Assembly: GCA_945897825.1 (NCBI GenBank)
Contig: CAMDGX010000020.1
Location: 1 to 59,045 of the forward strand
DNA: 59,045 nt
Source: Asaia bogorensis
GTDB lineage: Bacteria; Pseudomonadota; Alphaproteobacteria; Acetobacterales; Acetobacteraceae
Reading direction: 5' to 3'
The position numbers and the translations under genes are program-made. The notes beneath the pieces are model-generated. The model was not told the origin of the DNA, searched no databases, and was given only the letters and a program-made list of their open reading frames with translations. This document shows, piece after piece, positions 17,133 through 26,599 of the stretch; within the stretch, counting starts at the first letter, position 1; every line of letters begins with the position of its first letter.

Positions 17133-17734
17133 CAGCGCGCGAAGCAGGCAGCGACGAGCTTGGCGAAGGCCCGCGCCCGATGGCTGGTGGCGTGCTTCTC
17201 GCCCTGGTCCATCTCGCCATAGGTCAGCGTACCGCCTTCGGGCACGAACATCGGGTCGTAGCCGTGCCCGTTCGCCCCGCGCGGCGGCCAGGCGACGCTG
17301 CCATCCACCCGCCCCTCGAAGCACTCGGTGTGCCCGTCCGGCCAAGCCAGGCACAGCACGCACATGAACCACGCAAGCCGGTCCGTGCTGTCGCCCATTT
17401 CGCGCCGCACCCGCTCCATCGCCGGGCGGAAATCCTTCCCCGGCCCGGCCCACAGCGCCGAGACCACGCCCGGCGCGCCGCCGAGTGCCGCGACGCAGAA
17501 GCCGGAATCGTCGGACAGCGCCGGCAGCCCGGAGGCCGTCGCGGCCGCCAGCGCCTTGAGCCGCGCATTGGCTTCGAAGCTGTCCTCGCCCTCCTCCGGC
17601 TCCGGCAGGCCGAGGGCGCCGGCCGAGACCACCTCCACCCCCAGCGGCGCCATCAGCTCGGCGATCTCGCGCAGCTTGCCCGCGTTGTGGCTGGCCAGGA
17701 CCAGTCGCGCGCCCGCAGGCAGGGTCCGTCCCAT
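17132..17734 (-). CDS. rdgB: XTP/dITP pyrophosphatase
   Basis: A 200-residue Ham1-family enzyme that hydrolyses dITP, XTP and similar non-standard nucleotides to monophosphates, keeping them out of DNA and RNA. Motifs: [14 protein letters not shown] near the start, [30 protein letters not shown], and [12 protein letters not shown], then [10 protein letters not shown] at the end. Full length. It overlaps rph upstream and hemW downstream by one base each (TGATG), a compact operon typical of Alphaproteobacteria. Confidence 0.95.
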   Translation of the reverse strand: MGRTLPAGARLVLASHNAGKLREIAELMAPLGVEVVSAGALGLPEPEEGEDSFEANARLKALAAATASGLPALSDDSGFCVAALGGAPGVVSALWAGPGKDFRPAMERVRREMGDSTDRLAWFMCVLCLAWPDGHTECFEGRVDGSVAWPPRGANGHGYDPMFVPEGGTLTYGEMDQGEKHATSHRARAFAKLVAACFAR

Positions 17735-18453
17735 CAGCCGGCCTCAACTGCCGCGCGCTGCATGGCGAACAGCCGCCCGGTGCCTTCGCGCGCCAGGCGC
17801 ATCAGCTCGGAGAACTGCGCATCGCTGAACGGCGCCTTCTCCGCCGTGCCCTGGATCTCGACGATCCCGCCGCCATCGGTCAGCACGAAGTTGGCGTCCG
17901 CATCGGCATCGCTGTCCTCGGCATAGTCGAGGTCCAGCACCGGCACGCCCTGGTAGAGCCCGCAGGACACCGCCGCCACCTGGCCGATCAGCGGCACCGA
18001 TTTCAGCACGTTCATCCGCACCAGGTGCTTCAGCGCCAGGTTCAGCGCGACCCATGCCCCGGTGATGGATGCGCAGCGTGTGCCGCCGTCGGCGTTCAGC
18101 ACGTCGCAATCGAGCGTGATGGTCATCTCACCCAGGGCCGCGCGGTCGACCACGGCGCGCAGCGAACGGCCGATCAGCCGCTGGATTTCCTGCGTCCGGC
18201 CCGACTGCTTGCCGCGCGCCGCCTCGCGGTCGCCGCGGGTATGCGTCGCGCGGGGCAGCATGCCGTATTCCGCCGTCACCCAGCCGAGCCCCTGGTTGCG
18301 CATGAACGGCGGCACCCGCGCCTCCACGCTCGCCGCGCACAGCACCTCGGTTCCGCCCATCTTGATGAGCACCGAGCCCTCGGCGTGGTGCGAGAAGCCG
18401 GGGATGATGGAAACCTCGCGCAGGGCGTCGGGAGTCCGGCCTGAAGGGCGCAT
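17734..18453 (-). CDS. rph: Ribonuclease PH
   Basis: A 239-residue phosphorolytic 3'-exoribonuclease that trims tRNA precursors. Seen: [14 protein letters not shown] at the start, [39 protein letters not shown] (substrate and phosphate region), [35 protein letters not shown], and [18 protein letters not shown]. Complete. First gene of rph-rdgB-hemW; a divergent oxidoreductase gene begins 86 bases away. Confidence 0.96.
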   Translation of the reverse strand: MRPSGRTPDALREVSIIPGFSHHAEGSVLIKMGGTEVLCAASVEARVPPFMRNQGLGWVTAEYGMLPRATHTRGDREAARGKQSGRTQEIQRLIGRSLRAVVDRAALGEMTITLDCDVLNADGGTRCASITGAWVALNLALKHLVRMNVLKSVPLIGQVAAVSCGLYQGVPVLDLDYAEDSDADADANFVLTDGGGIVEIQGTAEKAPFSDAQFSELMRLAREGTGRLFAMQRAAVEAG

Positions 18454-18539
18454 GCTGATTTTCCGTTCCTATGTGCGGCCAGGGCTATGGCGGCGCGGCG
18501 CGGCGCGCGCAAGAGTGCGGCCGCGACAAGGAGGCTGGC

Positions 18540-19490
18540 ATGATTCAACTGGGCATCATCGGCGCGGGCATCATGGGCGAGCGCATGCTGCGCGCCGCCC
18601 TCGACCAGGCGCCTGACGTGGCGAAGGTCTGCGGCATCTGGGATCCCTCGCCGGCCGCCCTGGCGCGCATCGGCACGCTTGCGCCGCATGCCGCCTCGGC
18701 CGAAGCCCTCATCGCCGGGGCGGACTGCGTGTATATCGCCGCCCCGCCAGCATTCCATCTGCCGCACGCGGATGCCGCGCTGGCCGCCGGCAAGGCGGTG
18801 TTCTGCGAGAAGCCGCTGGCGGTCGACGTTCATGCCGCGCGGGATTTCGCCGCCCGGCACGCCACGGCGCGCGCCGCGGTCAACTTCCCCATGGCCTCGT
18901 CGCTGGCTGTCGCCACGCTGCGACGCTGGCTCGAGGACGGCGTCGTCGGCACCGCCTTGCGCCTGGAGATCGAGACCAGCTTCGCCGCCTGGCCGCGCTC
19001 CTGGCAGCGCGACGCCGCGACGTGGCTCGACCGGCCGGAGCAGGGCGGATTCACGCGCGAGGTCGTCTCCCATTTCCTGTTTCTTACCCGCCGGCTGTGC
19101 GGCCCGCTCGTCCTCGACCAGGGCGCCGCGAGCTTCCACGCGCCCGGCGCCAGCGAGCGCAGCATCGCAGCACGGCTGACGGCGGGCGGGCTGCCGGTCA
19201 GCCTGGTGGGCGGGGTCGGCACCACGCTGAAGGATGACCACAACACCTGGACCCTCTGGGGCGACCGCGGTGCCATCCGGCTGCGCGACTGGTCCGTGGC
19301 CGAGACGCTGACGGCCGGCGCCTGGGTGCCCGACCCTGCCGCCATGCCGAACGACCGCATGCGCCCGCTGGTGCTCCGTCGCCAGCTCGAAGGCGTGGCC
19401 ACCATGACCGCGGGCAAGCCGCACCACCTCGCCACGGTGCAGGAGGCGCTGGATGTGCAGACGGTGGTCGAGGGGATTCTCGCGACCTGA
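18540..19490 (+). CDS. Gfo/Idh/MocA family oxidoreductase
   Basis: A 316-residue NAD(P)-dependent oxidoreductase. The N-terminal Rossmann motif is GIIGAGIMGERML, followed by VYIAAPPAFHLPHADAALAAGKAVFCEKPLAVDV, whose EKPL lysine is the usual catalytic/cofactor residue. The C-terminal half is shorter than in glucose-fructose oxidoreductase. Substrate cannot be told from sequence; sugars and inositols are usual. ATG at 18540 follows a strong AAGGAGG site; the longer frame from 18471 has none. It lies alone between divergent rph and a convergent GST gene. Confidence 0.82.
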   Translation: MIQLGIIGAGIMGERMLRAALDQAPDVAKVCGIWDPSPAALARIGTLAPHAASAEALIAGADCVYIAAPPAFHLPHADAALAAGKAVFCEKPLAVDVHAARDFAARHATARAAVNFPMASSLAVATLRRWLEDGVVGTALRLEIETSFAAWPRSWQRDAATWLDRPEQGGFTREVVSHFLFLTRRLCGPLVLDQGAASFHAPGASERSIAARLTAGGLPVSLVGGVGTTLKDDHNTWTLWGDRGAIRLRDWSVAETLTAGAWVPDPAAMPNDRMRPLVLRRQLEGVATMTAGKPHHLATVQEALDVQTVVEGILAT

Positions 19491-19501
19491 GTGACGCCGG
19501 A

Positions 19502-20170
19502 TCAGAAATCCAGGTCGGCGTAGTGGTCCGGCGCCGTCATCCCCGAGATGCGTTCCGCCAGCAGCGGGCGGAAGCTCGGGCGTGACTTCATGCGCGCATA
19601 CCATTCCCGCGCCGCCGGGTTGCGCGCCCAGTCCACGTCGCCGGTGAAGTCGAGCACCGAGAGGTGCGCCGCGGCCGCGAAATCGGCCAGCGAGATGGTG
19701 GCGCCCGCCAGGTAGCGCCGCGTCTCGGCGAGCCAGCCGAGGTAATCGAGGTGCGGCTTGATCGCGCCATATCCCGCCCGCAGCAGCGCCGCGTCGGGCT
19801 GGCCGCGATTGGACATGCGCTTGAGGTATTTCTCGCCGGTGAGGTTGCGCGTCACCTCGCTGTCGAACTTCTCGTCGAACCAGGCCAGCAGGCGCCGGAC
19901 CTCCACCCGCTCCGCGAGCGTGGTGCCCATCATCGGGGTATCGGGGTACGCCTCCTCCAGATACTCGCAGATCACGCCGGAATGCGGGATCGCCAGCCCG
20001 TTGTCCTCCAGCAGCGTCGGCACGGTGCCGGCCGGGTTCAGCGCGAGGTAGTCGTCGCGCGGCTCCCACACCTTCTCGATGCGAAGCTCGAACGGCAGCT
20101 TCTTCTCGGCGAGCACCAGCCGCACCTTGCGGCACGACGCGGAGAGGGGGAGGTGAAACAGGGTGCGCAT
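19502..20170 (-). CDS. Glutathione S-transferase family protein
   Basis: A 222-residue two-domain GST. The thioredoxin-like N-terminal domain has LPLSASCRKVRLVLAEKKL (possible active Ser/Cys at 10-13), the cis-proline motif NPAGTVPTLLEDNG and the glutathione-binding IPHSGVICEYLEEAYP. The helical C-terminal domain ends SRPSFRPLLAERISG. It could conjugate or reduce glutathione adducts; the substrate is unknown. It converges with the oxidoreductase (11-base gap) and is divergent from the solute-binding-protein gene. Confidence 0.85.
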   Translation of the reverse strand: MRTLFHLPLSASCRKVRLVLAEKKLPFELRIEKVWEPRDDYLALNPAGTVPTLLEDNGLAIPHSGVICEYLEEAYPDTPMMGTTLAERVEVRRLLAWFDEKFDSEVTRNLTGEKYLKRMSNRGQPDAALLRAGYGAIKPHLDYLGWLAETRRYLAGATISLADFAAAAHLSVLDFTGDVDWARNPAAREWYARMKSRPSFRPLLAERISGMTAPDHYADLDF

Positions 20171-20265
20171 GGGGCGGCGTTATCGCACCACGGCTCCACC
20201 CGTGCTAGACTGGCAGCACGCGGCGCCATCAGAGCGCCGACCGGGGCAACGTTCGGAGTCACAGC

Positions 20266-21858
20266 ATGAAGCGCCGCCATTTTCTCGCCGCGGGCGCGGC
20301 CACCACCCTTGCCACACGCAGCGCGGGCGCCCAGGCGCCTGCTGTCGGCGGGCGGGCCAAGACTCTCATCCACGTGCCGCAGGCCAACCTCACCAGCCTG
20401 GACCCGGTCTGGACCACGGCCGTGGTCAGCCGCAACCATGCCGGGCTGATCTGGGAGACGCTGTACGGACGCGACGAGAACCTCGACCCCAAGCCGCAGA
20501 TGCTCGAGGGCCACCTCGTCGAGGACAACGGCCTGCGCTGGACGATGAAGCTGCGCGAGGGCCTGAACTTCCACGACGGCGAGCGCGTGTTGGCGCGCGA
20601 CTGCGTCGCCTCGCTCAAGCGCTGGATGCGTCGCGACCCGATCGGGCAGACCATCGCCGGGCGCATGGACGAGCTGGTGGCCACCGACGACCGCACGCTG
20701 GTGTTCCGCCTGAAGAAGCCCTTCTCCTCCCTTCCCTACGCGCTCGCCCGCACCCAGCCCTCGCCGGTGATCATGCCCGAGCGCCTGGCGGTGACCGACC
20801 CGTTCAAGCAGGTGCCGGAGATCGTGGGCTCCGGTCCGTTCCGCTGGGTGCCGGACGAATACGTGGCCGGCAACCGCGCCGTGTATGCCAAGAACGAGAA
20901 GTACAATCCGCGGCCGGAGCCGGCCAGCTTCTGCGCCGGCGGCTACCGCGTGTTCGTCGACCGTGTGGAATGGCGCATCATCCCCGACGCGGCCACGGCG
21001 GCCAACGCGCTGGTCAACGGCGAGGTCGACTGGGTGGACGCGCCGCTGCCCGACCTGCTGCCGATGCTGCGCCGGGCCCAGGGGGTGCGGGTGGAGCCGA
21101 TCGACATCTACGGCACGTTCGGCGCCTTCCGCTTCAACCAGCTGCACGGCGCGACCGCCAATGCCGGCGTGCGCCGCGCCATGATGGCGGCGCTGGACAT
21201 GGTGGAGGTGATGACCGCGGTGATGGGCGACGACAAGAGCCTGTATCGCGCCCCGGTCGGCTATTTCCTGCCCGGCACGCCGAGCCAGAACGATGCCGGC
21301 ATGGAGGCGGTGACGAAGCGGCGCAGCGAGGCCGAGGTGCGCGCCATGCTGAAGGAGGCGGGCTACGGCGGCGAGCGGATCCTGCTGCTCCACCCCACCG
21401 ACCAGACCTTCTACGACGCGATGTGCCATGTCGCGACCGCATCGTGGAAGAAGGTGGGGCTCAACATCGACAGCGTCCACACCGACTGGGGCACGGTGGT
21501 CCAGCGCCGCACCAACAAGGAGCCGCTGGAGAAGGGCGGCTGGAGCGTGTTCCCCTCCGGCTTCCCCGCCGCCGAGTATCGCGACCCGATCTTCGCCACC
21601 AACCTGCGCGGCAACGGCGCCGGCGCGTGGTTCGGCTGGCCGGACGACAAGGTGGTGGAGGACATGCGCAACCGCTGGATGGACAGCACCGACGCTGCCG
21701 AGCAGAAGCGGCTCGACCGCGAGATCCAGGCGCGCAGCTTCGAGACGGTGCCGTTCATCCCGCTGGGGCAGTACATGCCGCCGGCGGGCACGCGCTCCAA
21801 TCTTACCGGCATCCTGAAGGGCGCGGTGCCGGTGTTCTGGAACGTGCAGAAGGGGTGA
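20266..21858 (+). CDS. ABC transporter substrate-binding protein, family 5 (peptide/opine type)
   Basis: A 530-residue periplasmic binding protein of the DppA/OppA/NikA family. The N-terminus MKRRHFLAAGAATTLATRS has paired arginines and resembles a Tat signal, ending near AGAQA. Family features follow: LTSLDPVWTTAVVSRNHAGLIWETL, LRWTMKLREGLNFHDGERV, GSGPFRWV and NAGVRRAMMAALD. No permease or ATPase gene is next to it, so it is an orphan that must work with components encoded elsewhere. A perfect 11-bp hairpin follows the stop. Confidence 0.88.
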   Translation: MKRRHFLAAGAATTLATRSAGAQAPAVGGRAKTLIHVPQANLTSLDPVWTTAVVSRNHAGLIWETLYGRDENLDPKPQMLEGHLVEDNGLRWTMKLREGLNFHDGERVLARDCVASLKRWMRRDPIGQTIAGRMDELVATDDRTLVFRLKKPFSSLPYALARTQPSPVIMPERLAVTDPFKQVPEIVGSGPFRWVPDEYVAGNRAVYAKNEKYNPRPEPASFCAGGYRVFVDRVEWRIIPDAATAANALVNGEVDWVDAPLPDLLPMLRRAQGVRVEPIDIYGTFGAFRFNQLHGATANAGVRRAMMAALDMVEVMTAVMGDDKSLYRAPVGYFLPGTPSQNDAGMEAVTKRRSEAEVRAMLKEAGYGGERILLLHPTDQTFYDAMCHVATASWKKVGLNIDSVHTDWGTVVQRRTNKEPLEKGGWSVFPSGFPAAEYRDPIFATNLRGNGAGAWFGWPDDKVVEDMRNRWMDSTDAAEQKRLDREIQARSFETVPFIPLGQYMPPAGTRSNLTGILKGAVPVFWNVQKG

Positions 21859-21864
21859 ATGCCT

Positions 21865-21897
21865 GGCGTCCGGGCCGGGTTCCCGCGCCCGGACGCC
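21865..21897 (+). terminator. Stem-loop after the solute-binding protein gene
   Basis: GGCGTCCGGGC (21865-21875) pairs perfectly with GCCCGGACGCC (21887-21897) around an 11-base loop, starting 6 bases after the stop codon. It is GC-rich and lacks a T tract, so it may act with Rho or protect the mRNA end. Confidence 0.6.
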
Positions 21898-21943
21898 GCG
21901 GCGGAAGCGAAAGATTCCTCACGCGCTCGTCATCCGGCGGAAT

Positions 21944-21961
21944 CGTTTCCGCCATTTGCCT
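21944..21961 (+). promoter_or_regulatory. 18-mer shared with the recX-argD region
   Basis: CGTTTCCGCCATTTGCCT matches 2423-2440 (CGTTTCCGCCATTTGACT) at 17 of 18 bases. Both copies are in intergenic DNA on the same strand, 63-121 bases before a plus-strand gene. It might include a -35 box (TTGCCT / TTGACT) with a regulator site. Confidence 0.35.
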
Positions 21962-22024
21962 GCCATGTTCGTGGGGCCAAGTAGGGCCGTGGAAGCCGCT
22001 TGACCACGCAGGAGCCGGGCCCCG

Positions 22025-22174
22025 ATGACCGACGCCGACTACAGCCGCAAGCTTGACGAACTCGATCGCCTGCTGAACGACCCCGATGTGCGGCTGGAGC
22101 CGGCGCGCGTGTGGGCGTTGCTGGCCGAGGTGAGCCGCGCCGAGCCCGCTAGCCCGAACGCTGAGCGGCAATAA
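22025..22174 (+). CDS. Small hypothetical protein (49 aa)
   Basis: A 49-residue acidic, helical protein: MTDADYSRKLDELDRLLND at the start and a tail rich in Glu, Ala and Pro. AGGAG lies about 10 bases before the ATG, codon use is typical of the genome, and a conserved-looking upstream 18-mer is present. I do not recognise a function; small helical proteins starting D-Y-x-x-K-L-D-E-L-D-R-L-L-N-D-P seem to me familiar from Acetobacteraceae, but this is memory only. Its last 26 bases overlap the 3' end of tlyA on the other strand. Confidence 0.55.
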   Translation: MTDADYSRKLDELDRLLNDPDVRLEPARVWALLAEVSRAEPASPNAERQ

Positions 22175-22892
22175 GGAACTCGCGATTGCCTTCCGGCCCG
22201 GTGATCGGGCTGTCGACGACCCCCAGCACCGCCCAGCCGGGCAGCCCGCCCCACCACATTCCGATCTCGTCGCAGACCCGCTGGTGAACCGCGGGATCGC
22301 GCACCACGCCCTTGCCGCCGACCTCGCCGGGCCCGGCCTCGAATTGCGGCTTGATCAATGCGACGGCCCAGGCGCCCGGGGCGCACAGGCCGAGTGGCGC
22401 GGGCAGCACGGTGCGCAGGCCGATGAAGCTCGCGTCGCACACCAGCGCGCCGATCGGCTCGGCTTCGTTCAGGATGTCGGCGGTCAGGTGGCGGGCGTTG
22501 GTGCGCTCGTGCACCACCACGCGCGGATCGCTGCGCAGCTTCCAGGCCAGCTGTCCGTGCCCCACATCGACGGCATGGACGCGCACGGCGCCGTGCGCCA
22601 GCAGCACGTCGGTGAAGCCGCCGGTCGAGGCGCCGATGTCCAGGCAGACCAGGCCCTCGGGCGACAGGGCGAAATGCGCCAGCGCGTGCGCGAGTTTGAG
22701 CCCGCCGCGGGAGACCCAGGGATGGTCCTGGCCGCGCACCTCGAGCGGCGTTTCGGGCGCCACCGGTTGACCGGCCTTGGCGATGCGGGCGGTGCCGGAG
22801 AACACCTTGCCGGCCAGGATCAGCGCCTGGGCGCGGGCGCGGGTTTCGACCAGGCCGCGATCGACCAGGGCCACGTCGGCGCGTTGCTTCAT
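22149..22892 (-). CDS. tlyA: TlyA family rRNA 2'-O-methyltransferase
   Basis: A 247-residue protein with an S4 RNA-binding domain (about 1-60: RADVALVDRGLVETRARAQAL, then AGKVFSG) and an FtsJ-like methyltransferase domain. SAM motif: VCLDIGASTGGFTDVLLAHGA; catalytic-region motifs VDVGHGQLAWKL and LVCDASFIGL; ALIKPQFEAG closes the site. TlyA methylates cytidines in 16S/23S rRNA; older annotations say hemolysin. It begins 16 bases after the dxs stop on the same strand, the usual dxs-tlyA order. Confidence 0.92.
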   Translation of the reverse strand: MKQRADVALVDRGLVETRARAQALILAGKVFSGTARIAKAGQPVAPETPLEVRGQDHPWVSRGGLKLAHALAHFALSPEGLVCLDIGASTGGFTDVLLAHGAVRVHAVDVGHGQLAWKLRSDPRVVVHERTNARHLTADILNEAEPIGALVCDASFIGLRTVLPAPLGLCAPGAWAVALIKPQFEAGPGEVGGKGVVRDPAVHQRVCDEIGMWWGGLPGWAVLGVVDSPITGPEGNREFLIAAQRSG

Positions 22893-22908
22893 GGAGCGTC
22901 GGCGCGCC

Positions 22909-24885
22909 TCATCCCAGGGCCGCCTTCACCGTCGCCTCGATATCCCGCGCCGTCAGCCCGGCCTGGGCCATCTGCTTCGCGGGCGCTTCGTGGTCGATGA
23001 AGATATCCGGGAAGGTCATCGGGCGGATGCGCAGGCGGCCGTCCAGCAGGCCCTTCCAGGCGAGGTGGTGCATCACCAGCGCGGAGAAGCCGCCGGTGCT
23101 GCCTTCCTCGATGGTGACCAGCACTTCGTGTTCGCGGGCCAGGCGTTCGATGAGCGCGGTGTCGAGCGGCTTGGCGAAGCGGGCATCGGCGACGGTGCAG
23201 GAGATGCCCTGCGCATCCAGCGCCTCGGCGGCCTTCAGCGTGTCGGCCAGGCGGGGGCCGAGCGACAGCAGGGCGACGCGCGTGCCTTCGCGCAGCACGC
23301 GGCCCCGCCCCAGCGGCAGCACGGTTCCGCGCTGCGGCACTTCGGCCAGCCCGGTCGCCTCGCCGCGCGGGAAGCGCACGGCGCTCGGCCGGTCGTCGAT
23401 AGTGGCGAGGGTGGCGACCGCATGGGCCAGCTCGGCCTCGTCGCTGGGGGCCATCAGCACGATGCCGGGCAGGCAGCCGAGATAGGCGAGGTCGAAGCTG
23501 CCGGCATGGGTGGCGCCGTCCGCCCCCACCAGCCCGGCGCGGTCGAGGACGAGGCGCACCGGCAGCGACTGGATGGCGACGTCGTGCACCACCTGGTCGT
23601 AGGCGCGCTGCATGAAGGTGGAATAGATCGCCACGAACGGCTTCATCCCCTCGGTCGCCATGCCGGCGGCGAAGGTGACGGCGTGCTGCTCGGCGATGCC
23701 GACATCGAAACTGCGGGTCGGGTGCGCCTTGGCGAACCGATCGAGCCCGGTGCCGGACGGCATGGCGGCGGTGACGGCGACGATGGCGGGGTCGGCATCG
23801 GCCTCGGCAACGAGCGCGTCGGCGAAGATCTTCGTGTAGGTGGGCGGGCCGGGCGGGGCCTTGGCCTGTTCGCCGGTGAGCACGTTGAACTTGCTGACGG
23901 CGTGCAGCTTGTCCGCACTCGCCTCGGCCGGCGCGTAGCCGCGGCCCTTGTTGGTGATGACATGCAGCAGGATCGGGCCGTGGTCGTCGGCCTCGCGGAC
24001 GTTGCGCAGCACCGGCAGCAGGTGGTCGAGGTTATGGCCGTCGATCGGGCCCACGTAGTAGAAGCCCAGCTCCTCGAACAGCGTGCCGCCGGTGAGGATG
24101 CCGCGGGCGTATTCCTCGGCGCGGCGCGCGGTGCGCTCCAGCCCCTTGGGGAAGCGGCGGGCCATGCGGGCGGCCAGTTCGCGCAGCGACAGGAACGACT
24201 GCGAGGAGAGCAGGCGCGAGAGATAGGCGCTCATCGCGCCGACCGGGGGGGCGATCGACATGTCGTTGTCGTTCAGCACCACGACCAGGCGCGAGCGCAA
24301 ATGGCCGGCGTTGTTCATCGCCTCGTAGGCCATGCCCGCACTCATCGCGCCATCGCCGATGACCGCGACGACGTTGCGGTTGTCCTTGGCGTTGCCCGGG
24401 ATGGCGGATTTGAGGTCGCGCGCGACGGCCATGCCGAGGCCGGCGGAGATCGAGGTGGAGGAATGCGCGGCGCCGAACGGGTCGTATTCGCTCTCGGCGC
24501 GCCGCGTGAAGCCGGACAGGCCGCCGCCCTGACGCAGGGTGCGGATGCGCTCGCGCCGGCCGGTGAGGATCTTGTGCGGGTAGCACTGGTGGCCGACATC
24601 CCAGATCAGCCGGTCGGACGGCGTGTCGAAGATGGCGTGAATGGCGACGGTGAGCTCGACGACGCCGAGCGAGGCGCCGAGATGGCCGCCGGTGGTGGAA
24701 ACGGCGTCGATGGTCTCGGCGCGCAGCTCGTCGGCGAGTTGGCGCAGCTGTTCGGCGGAAAAGTTGCGCAGGTCCGCCGGGATGCGCACCCGGTCGAGCA
24801 GCGGGGTCTCGGGGCGGGTGGCGGCGCTGGACGGCAGGACGGGGGCGTTCACCGCAAGCCCCCCCGGCGCCGGACGGCCCGGCAT
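22909..24885 (-). CDS. dxs: 1-deoxy-D-xylulose-5-phosphate synthase
   Basis: A 658-residue thiamine-diphosphate enzyme that joins pyruvate and glyceraldehyde 3-phosphate, the first step of MEP isoprenoid synthesis. Seen: [30 protein letters not shown], the ThDP motif [44 protein letters not shown] and [15 protein letters not shown]. The ATG at 24885 has no ribosome site; a GTG at 24852 preceded by a G run is an equally good start, 11 codons in. ispA and xseB, often next to dxs, are absent. Confidence 0.95.
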   Translation of the reverse strand: MPGRPAPGGLAVNAPVLPSSAATRPETPLLDRVRIPADLRNFSAEQLRQLADELRAETIDAVSTTGGHLGASLGVVELTVAIHAIFDTPSDRLIWDVGHQCYPHKILTGRRERIRTLRQGGGLSGFTRRAESEYDPFGAAHSSTSISAGLGMAVARDLKSAIPGNAKDNRNVVAVIGDGAMSAGMAYEAMNNAGHLRSRLVVVLNDNDMSIAPPVGAMSAYLSRLLSSQSFLSLRELAARMARRFPKGLERTARRAEEYARGILTGGTLFEELGFYYVGPIDGHNLDHLLPVLRNVREADDHGPILLHVITNKGRGYAPAEASADKLHAVSKFNVLTGEQAKAPPGPPTYTKIFADALVAEADADPAIVAVTAAMPSGTGLDRFAKAHPTRSFDVGIAEQHAVTFAAGMATEGMKPFVAIYSTFMQRAYDQVVHDVAIQSLPVRLVLDRAGLVGADGATHAGSFDLAYLGCLPGIVLMAPSDEAELAHAVATLATIDDRPSAVRFPRGEATGLAEVPQRGTVLPLGRGRVLREGTRVALLSLGPRLADTLKAAEALDAQGISCTVADARFAKPLDTALIERLAREHEVLVTIEEGSTGGFSALVMHHLAWKGLLDGRLRIRPMTFPDIFIDHEAPAKQMAQAGLTARDIEATVKAALG

Positions 24886-25061
24886 GGAATGACGGGGCGG
24901 GCGTGGCGAACGGCGTGACCTTCGATGGCGCGCATCGGAAACTCCTGCAACCCCGTGGAAACAACGCTAGCCCAGGTTCGGTTCGCTCGGCCAGCCGCGC
25001 GGGCCGTGCGGCCGGGTCACGGCAATGTGTGCGTTGCGGCAACACCATGCCCGCCGTATGA

Positions 25062-25089
25062 TTGCATCCGTTGTCATCCCGCGATGCAA
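25062..25089. promoter_or_regulatory. Inverted repeat in the leader of the MBL gene
   Basis: TTGCATC (25062-25068) and GATGCAA (25083-25089) are exact inverted copies with a 14-base spacer, 40 bases before the ATG at 25132 and within the dxs/MBL divergent gap. It could be an operator or leader hairpin. Confidence 0.25.
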
Positions 25090-25131
25090 CCGCGGCGGCA
25101 ACCTTGGCATGACATCGCGGAGCCGAAGACC

Positions 25132-26526
25132 ATGGGCTGCTCGTTCGAAACCCTCGGCAACGCCTCGATCCAGGTGTTCGAGAACGGCAGGCCGGTGCTG
25201 ATCACCGACCCGTGGCTGGTGGGCAACTGCTATTTCGGCAGCTGGGCGCTCGACCATCCGATGAGCGAGCAGCAGATCGCCAACGCTGTCGCCTCGGAAT
25301 ACCTGTGGATCTCCCACGGCCACCCCGACCACCTGCACCATGAATCGCTCGACCTGATGAAGCCGGGGCAGAAGGTGCTGCTGCCCGACCACTATCACGA
25401 CGAGATCGCCGTTTCGCTGCGCGAGCGCGGCTTCGAGGTGACGGTGCTGCCCTATCGCAAGTGGGTGCGGCTGTCGCCGGAAGTGGAGGTGCTGTGCATC
25501 GACAACATCAACCAGGACGGCGTGATCGTGATCCGCGCCGGGGGCGCGCTGCTGCTGAACATCAACGACAGCCCGATCGACGGCGAGGTGGGGTTCCTGC
25601 GCGGCCTGGTGAAGAACCACCCGAACGACCGGACCTACCTGTTCGCGCTGTGCGCCTTCGACGCCGACATGTTCAACTTCGTTGACCCGGACGGCAACTC
25701 GATCGTCGGCCCGCCGGAGGAGCGCAAGCCCGGCGTGGTATGGAGCGTGGCGCGCAAGGCCGCCCAGCTGGGGGTGAAGAACTTCTGCTGCTCGTCCTCG
25801 CAGCACATCTATGTCCGCGCCGACACGGTCTGGGCCAACCCGTACCGCATCACTTGGCCGGACATCCAGAAATACTGGTCGCGGCCAGAGATCCGGCTGC
25901 TGGAGGCCTTCGTGACGGTCGAGCTCGACGGCGGCACGGTCACGCGCAACCACCCGACCCAGACCTCCGACGAATCGCAGATCACCGACCGCTGCGGCGA
26001 CGACGACTGGAGCGAGACCCTGTCGGAGGAGGAATGGGAGCGCGTGCGCGCCTTCTTCTACCGCTTCGAGATGATGTGGGAATACATGGACTTCGTCGCG
26101 GTCACGGTCGGCGGCGAGACGCGTCGGTTCGACAAGCCGGGGGGCGCCGGGGCGAAGCCGGCGGGGCTGAACCTCTTCGTCCCGCGGCATTCGCTGCTCG
26201 AGACCGTGCAGTGGGGCTACATCGACGACCTGCTGATCGGCAACTTCATGAAGGTGAACCTGACCAACACGTCGCTGTATCCGCGCTTCACGCCGATCGT
26301 GGCGAAATTCGGCGGCAACGCGAAGGTGTTCAACCGGGCGCAGTATCGCCGCTTCCTGCTGCGCTACTACAAGCGCAACCCGATTGGCACGTTCCAGTAC
26401 CTGTGGGCGGTGGAATGGAACCACGTCTACCTGCCGTGGCTGCGCGACACGGCGGAGAAGATCGGCATCAAGCCGGTGCTCAAGCGGATCTATCGCGGCA
26501 TCATCGGCGACCCCGTCCGCTCCTGA
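25132..26526 (+). CDS. MBL-fold metallohydrolase, CMAH-like
   Basis: A 464-residue protein whose first 200 residues form a metallo-beta-lactamase fold: VLITDPWLVGNCYFGSWALD, then the metal motif SHGHPDHLHHESL (HxHxDH), and LLLNINDSPID. The ITDPWLxGxxxxGSW pattern and overall spacing resemble the hydrolase-like domain of CMP-N-acetylneuraminate hydroxylase (CMAH), but there is no N-terminal Rieske domain. The C-terminal 250 residues are rich in Trp, Tyr and Arg and not recognised. ATG at 25132 is chosen because family conservation begins there; upstream frame is low quality. Divergent from dxs; no operon partner is obvious. Confidence 0.75.
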   Translation: MGCSFETLGNASIQVFENGRPVLITDPWLVGNCYFGSWALDHPMSEQQIANAVASEYLWISHGHPDHLHHESLDLMKPGQKVLLPDHYHDEIAVSLRERGFEVTVLPYRKWVRLSPEVEVLCIDNINQDGVIVIRAGGALLLNINDSPIDGEVGFLRGLVKNHPNDRTYLFALCAFDADMFNFVDPDGNSIVGPPEERKPGVVWSVARKAAQLGVKNFCCSSSQHIYVRADTVWANPYRITWPDIQKYWSRPEIRLLEAFVTVELDGGTVTRNHPTQTSDESQITDRCGDDDWSETLSEEEWERVRAFFYRFEMMWEYMDFVAVTVGGETRRFDKPGGAGAKPAGLNLFVPRHSLLETVQWGYIDDLLIGNFMKVNLTNTSLYPRFTPIVAKFGGNAKVFNRAQYRRFLLRYYKRNPIGTFQYLWAVEWNHVYLPWLRDTAEKIGIKPVLKRIYRGIIGDPVRS

Positions 26527-26599
26527 CCCCGACGCATGCGGGGTTGAGGGGCGGCGGCAGGCGGCCCACACTCGGCCCCGAACCGGGCGGAGTCGGGCC

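Noticed and set aside
15984-17747. A 587-codon HemW with a long N-terminal extension
   Set aside because: The extra part is the rdgB coding region read in another frame. HemW homologues start at ATG 17132.
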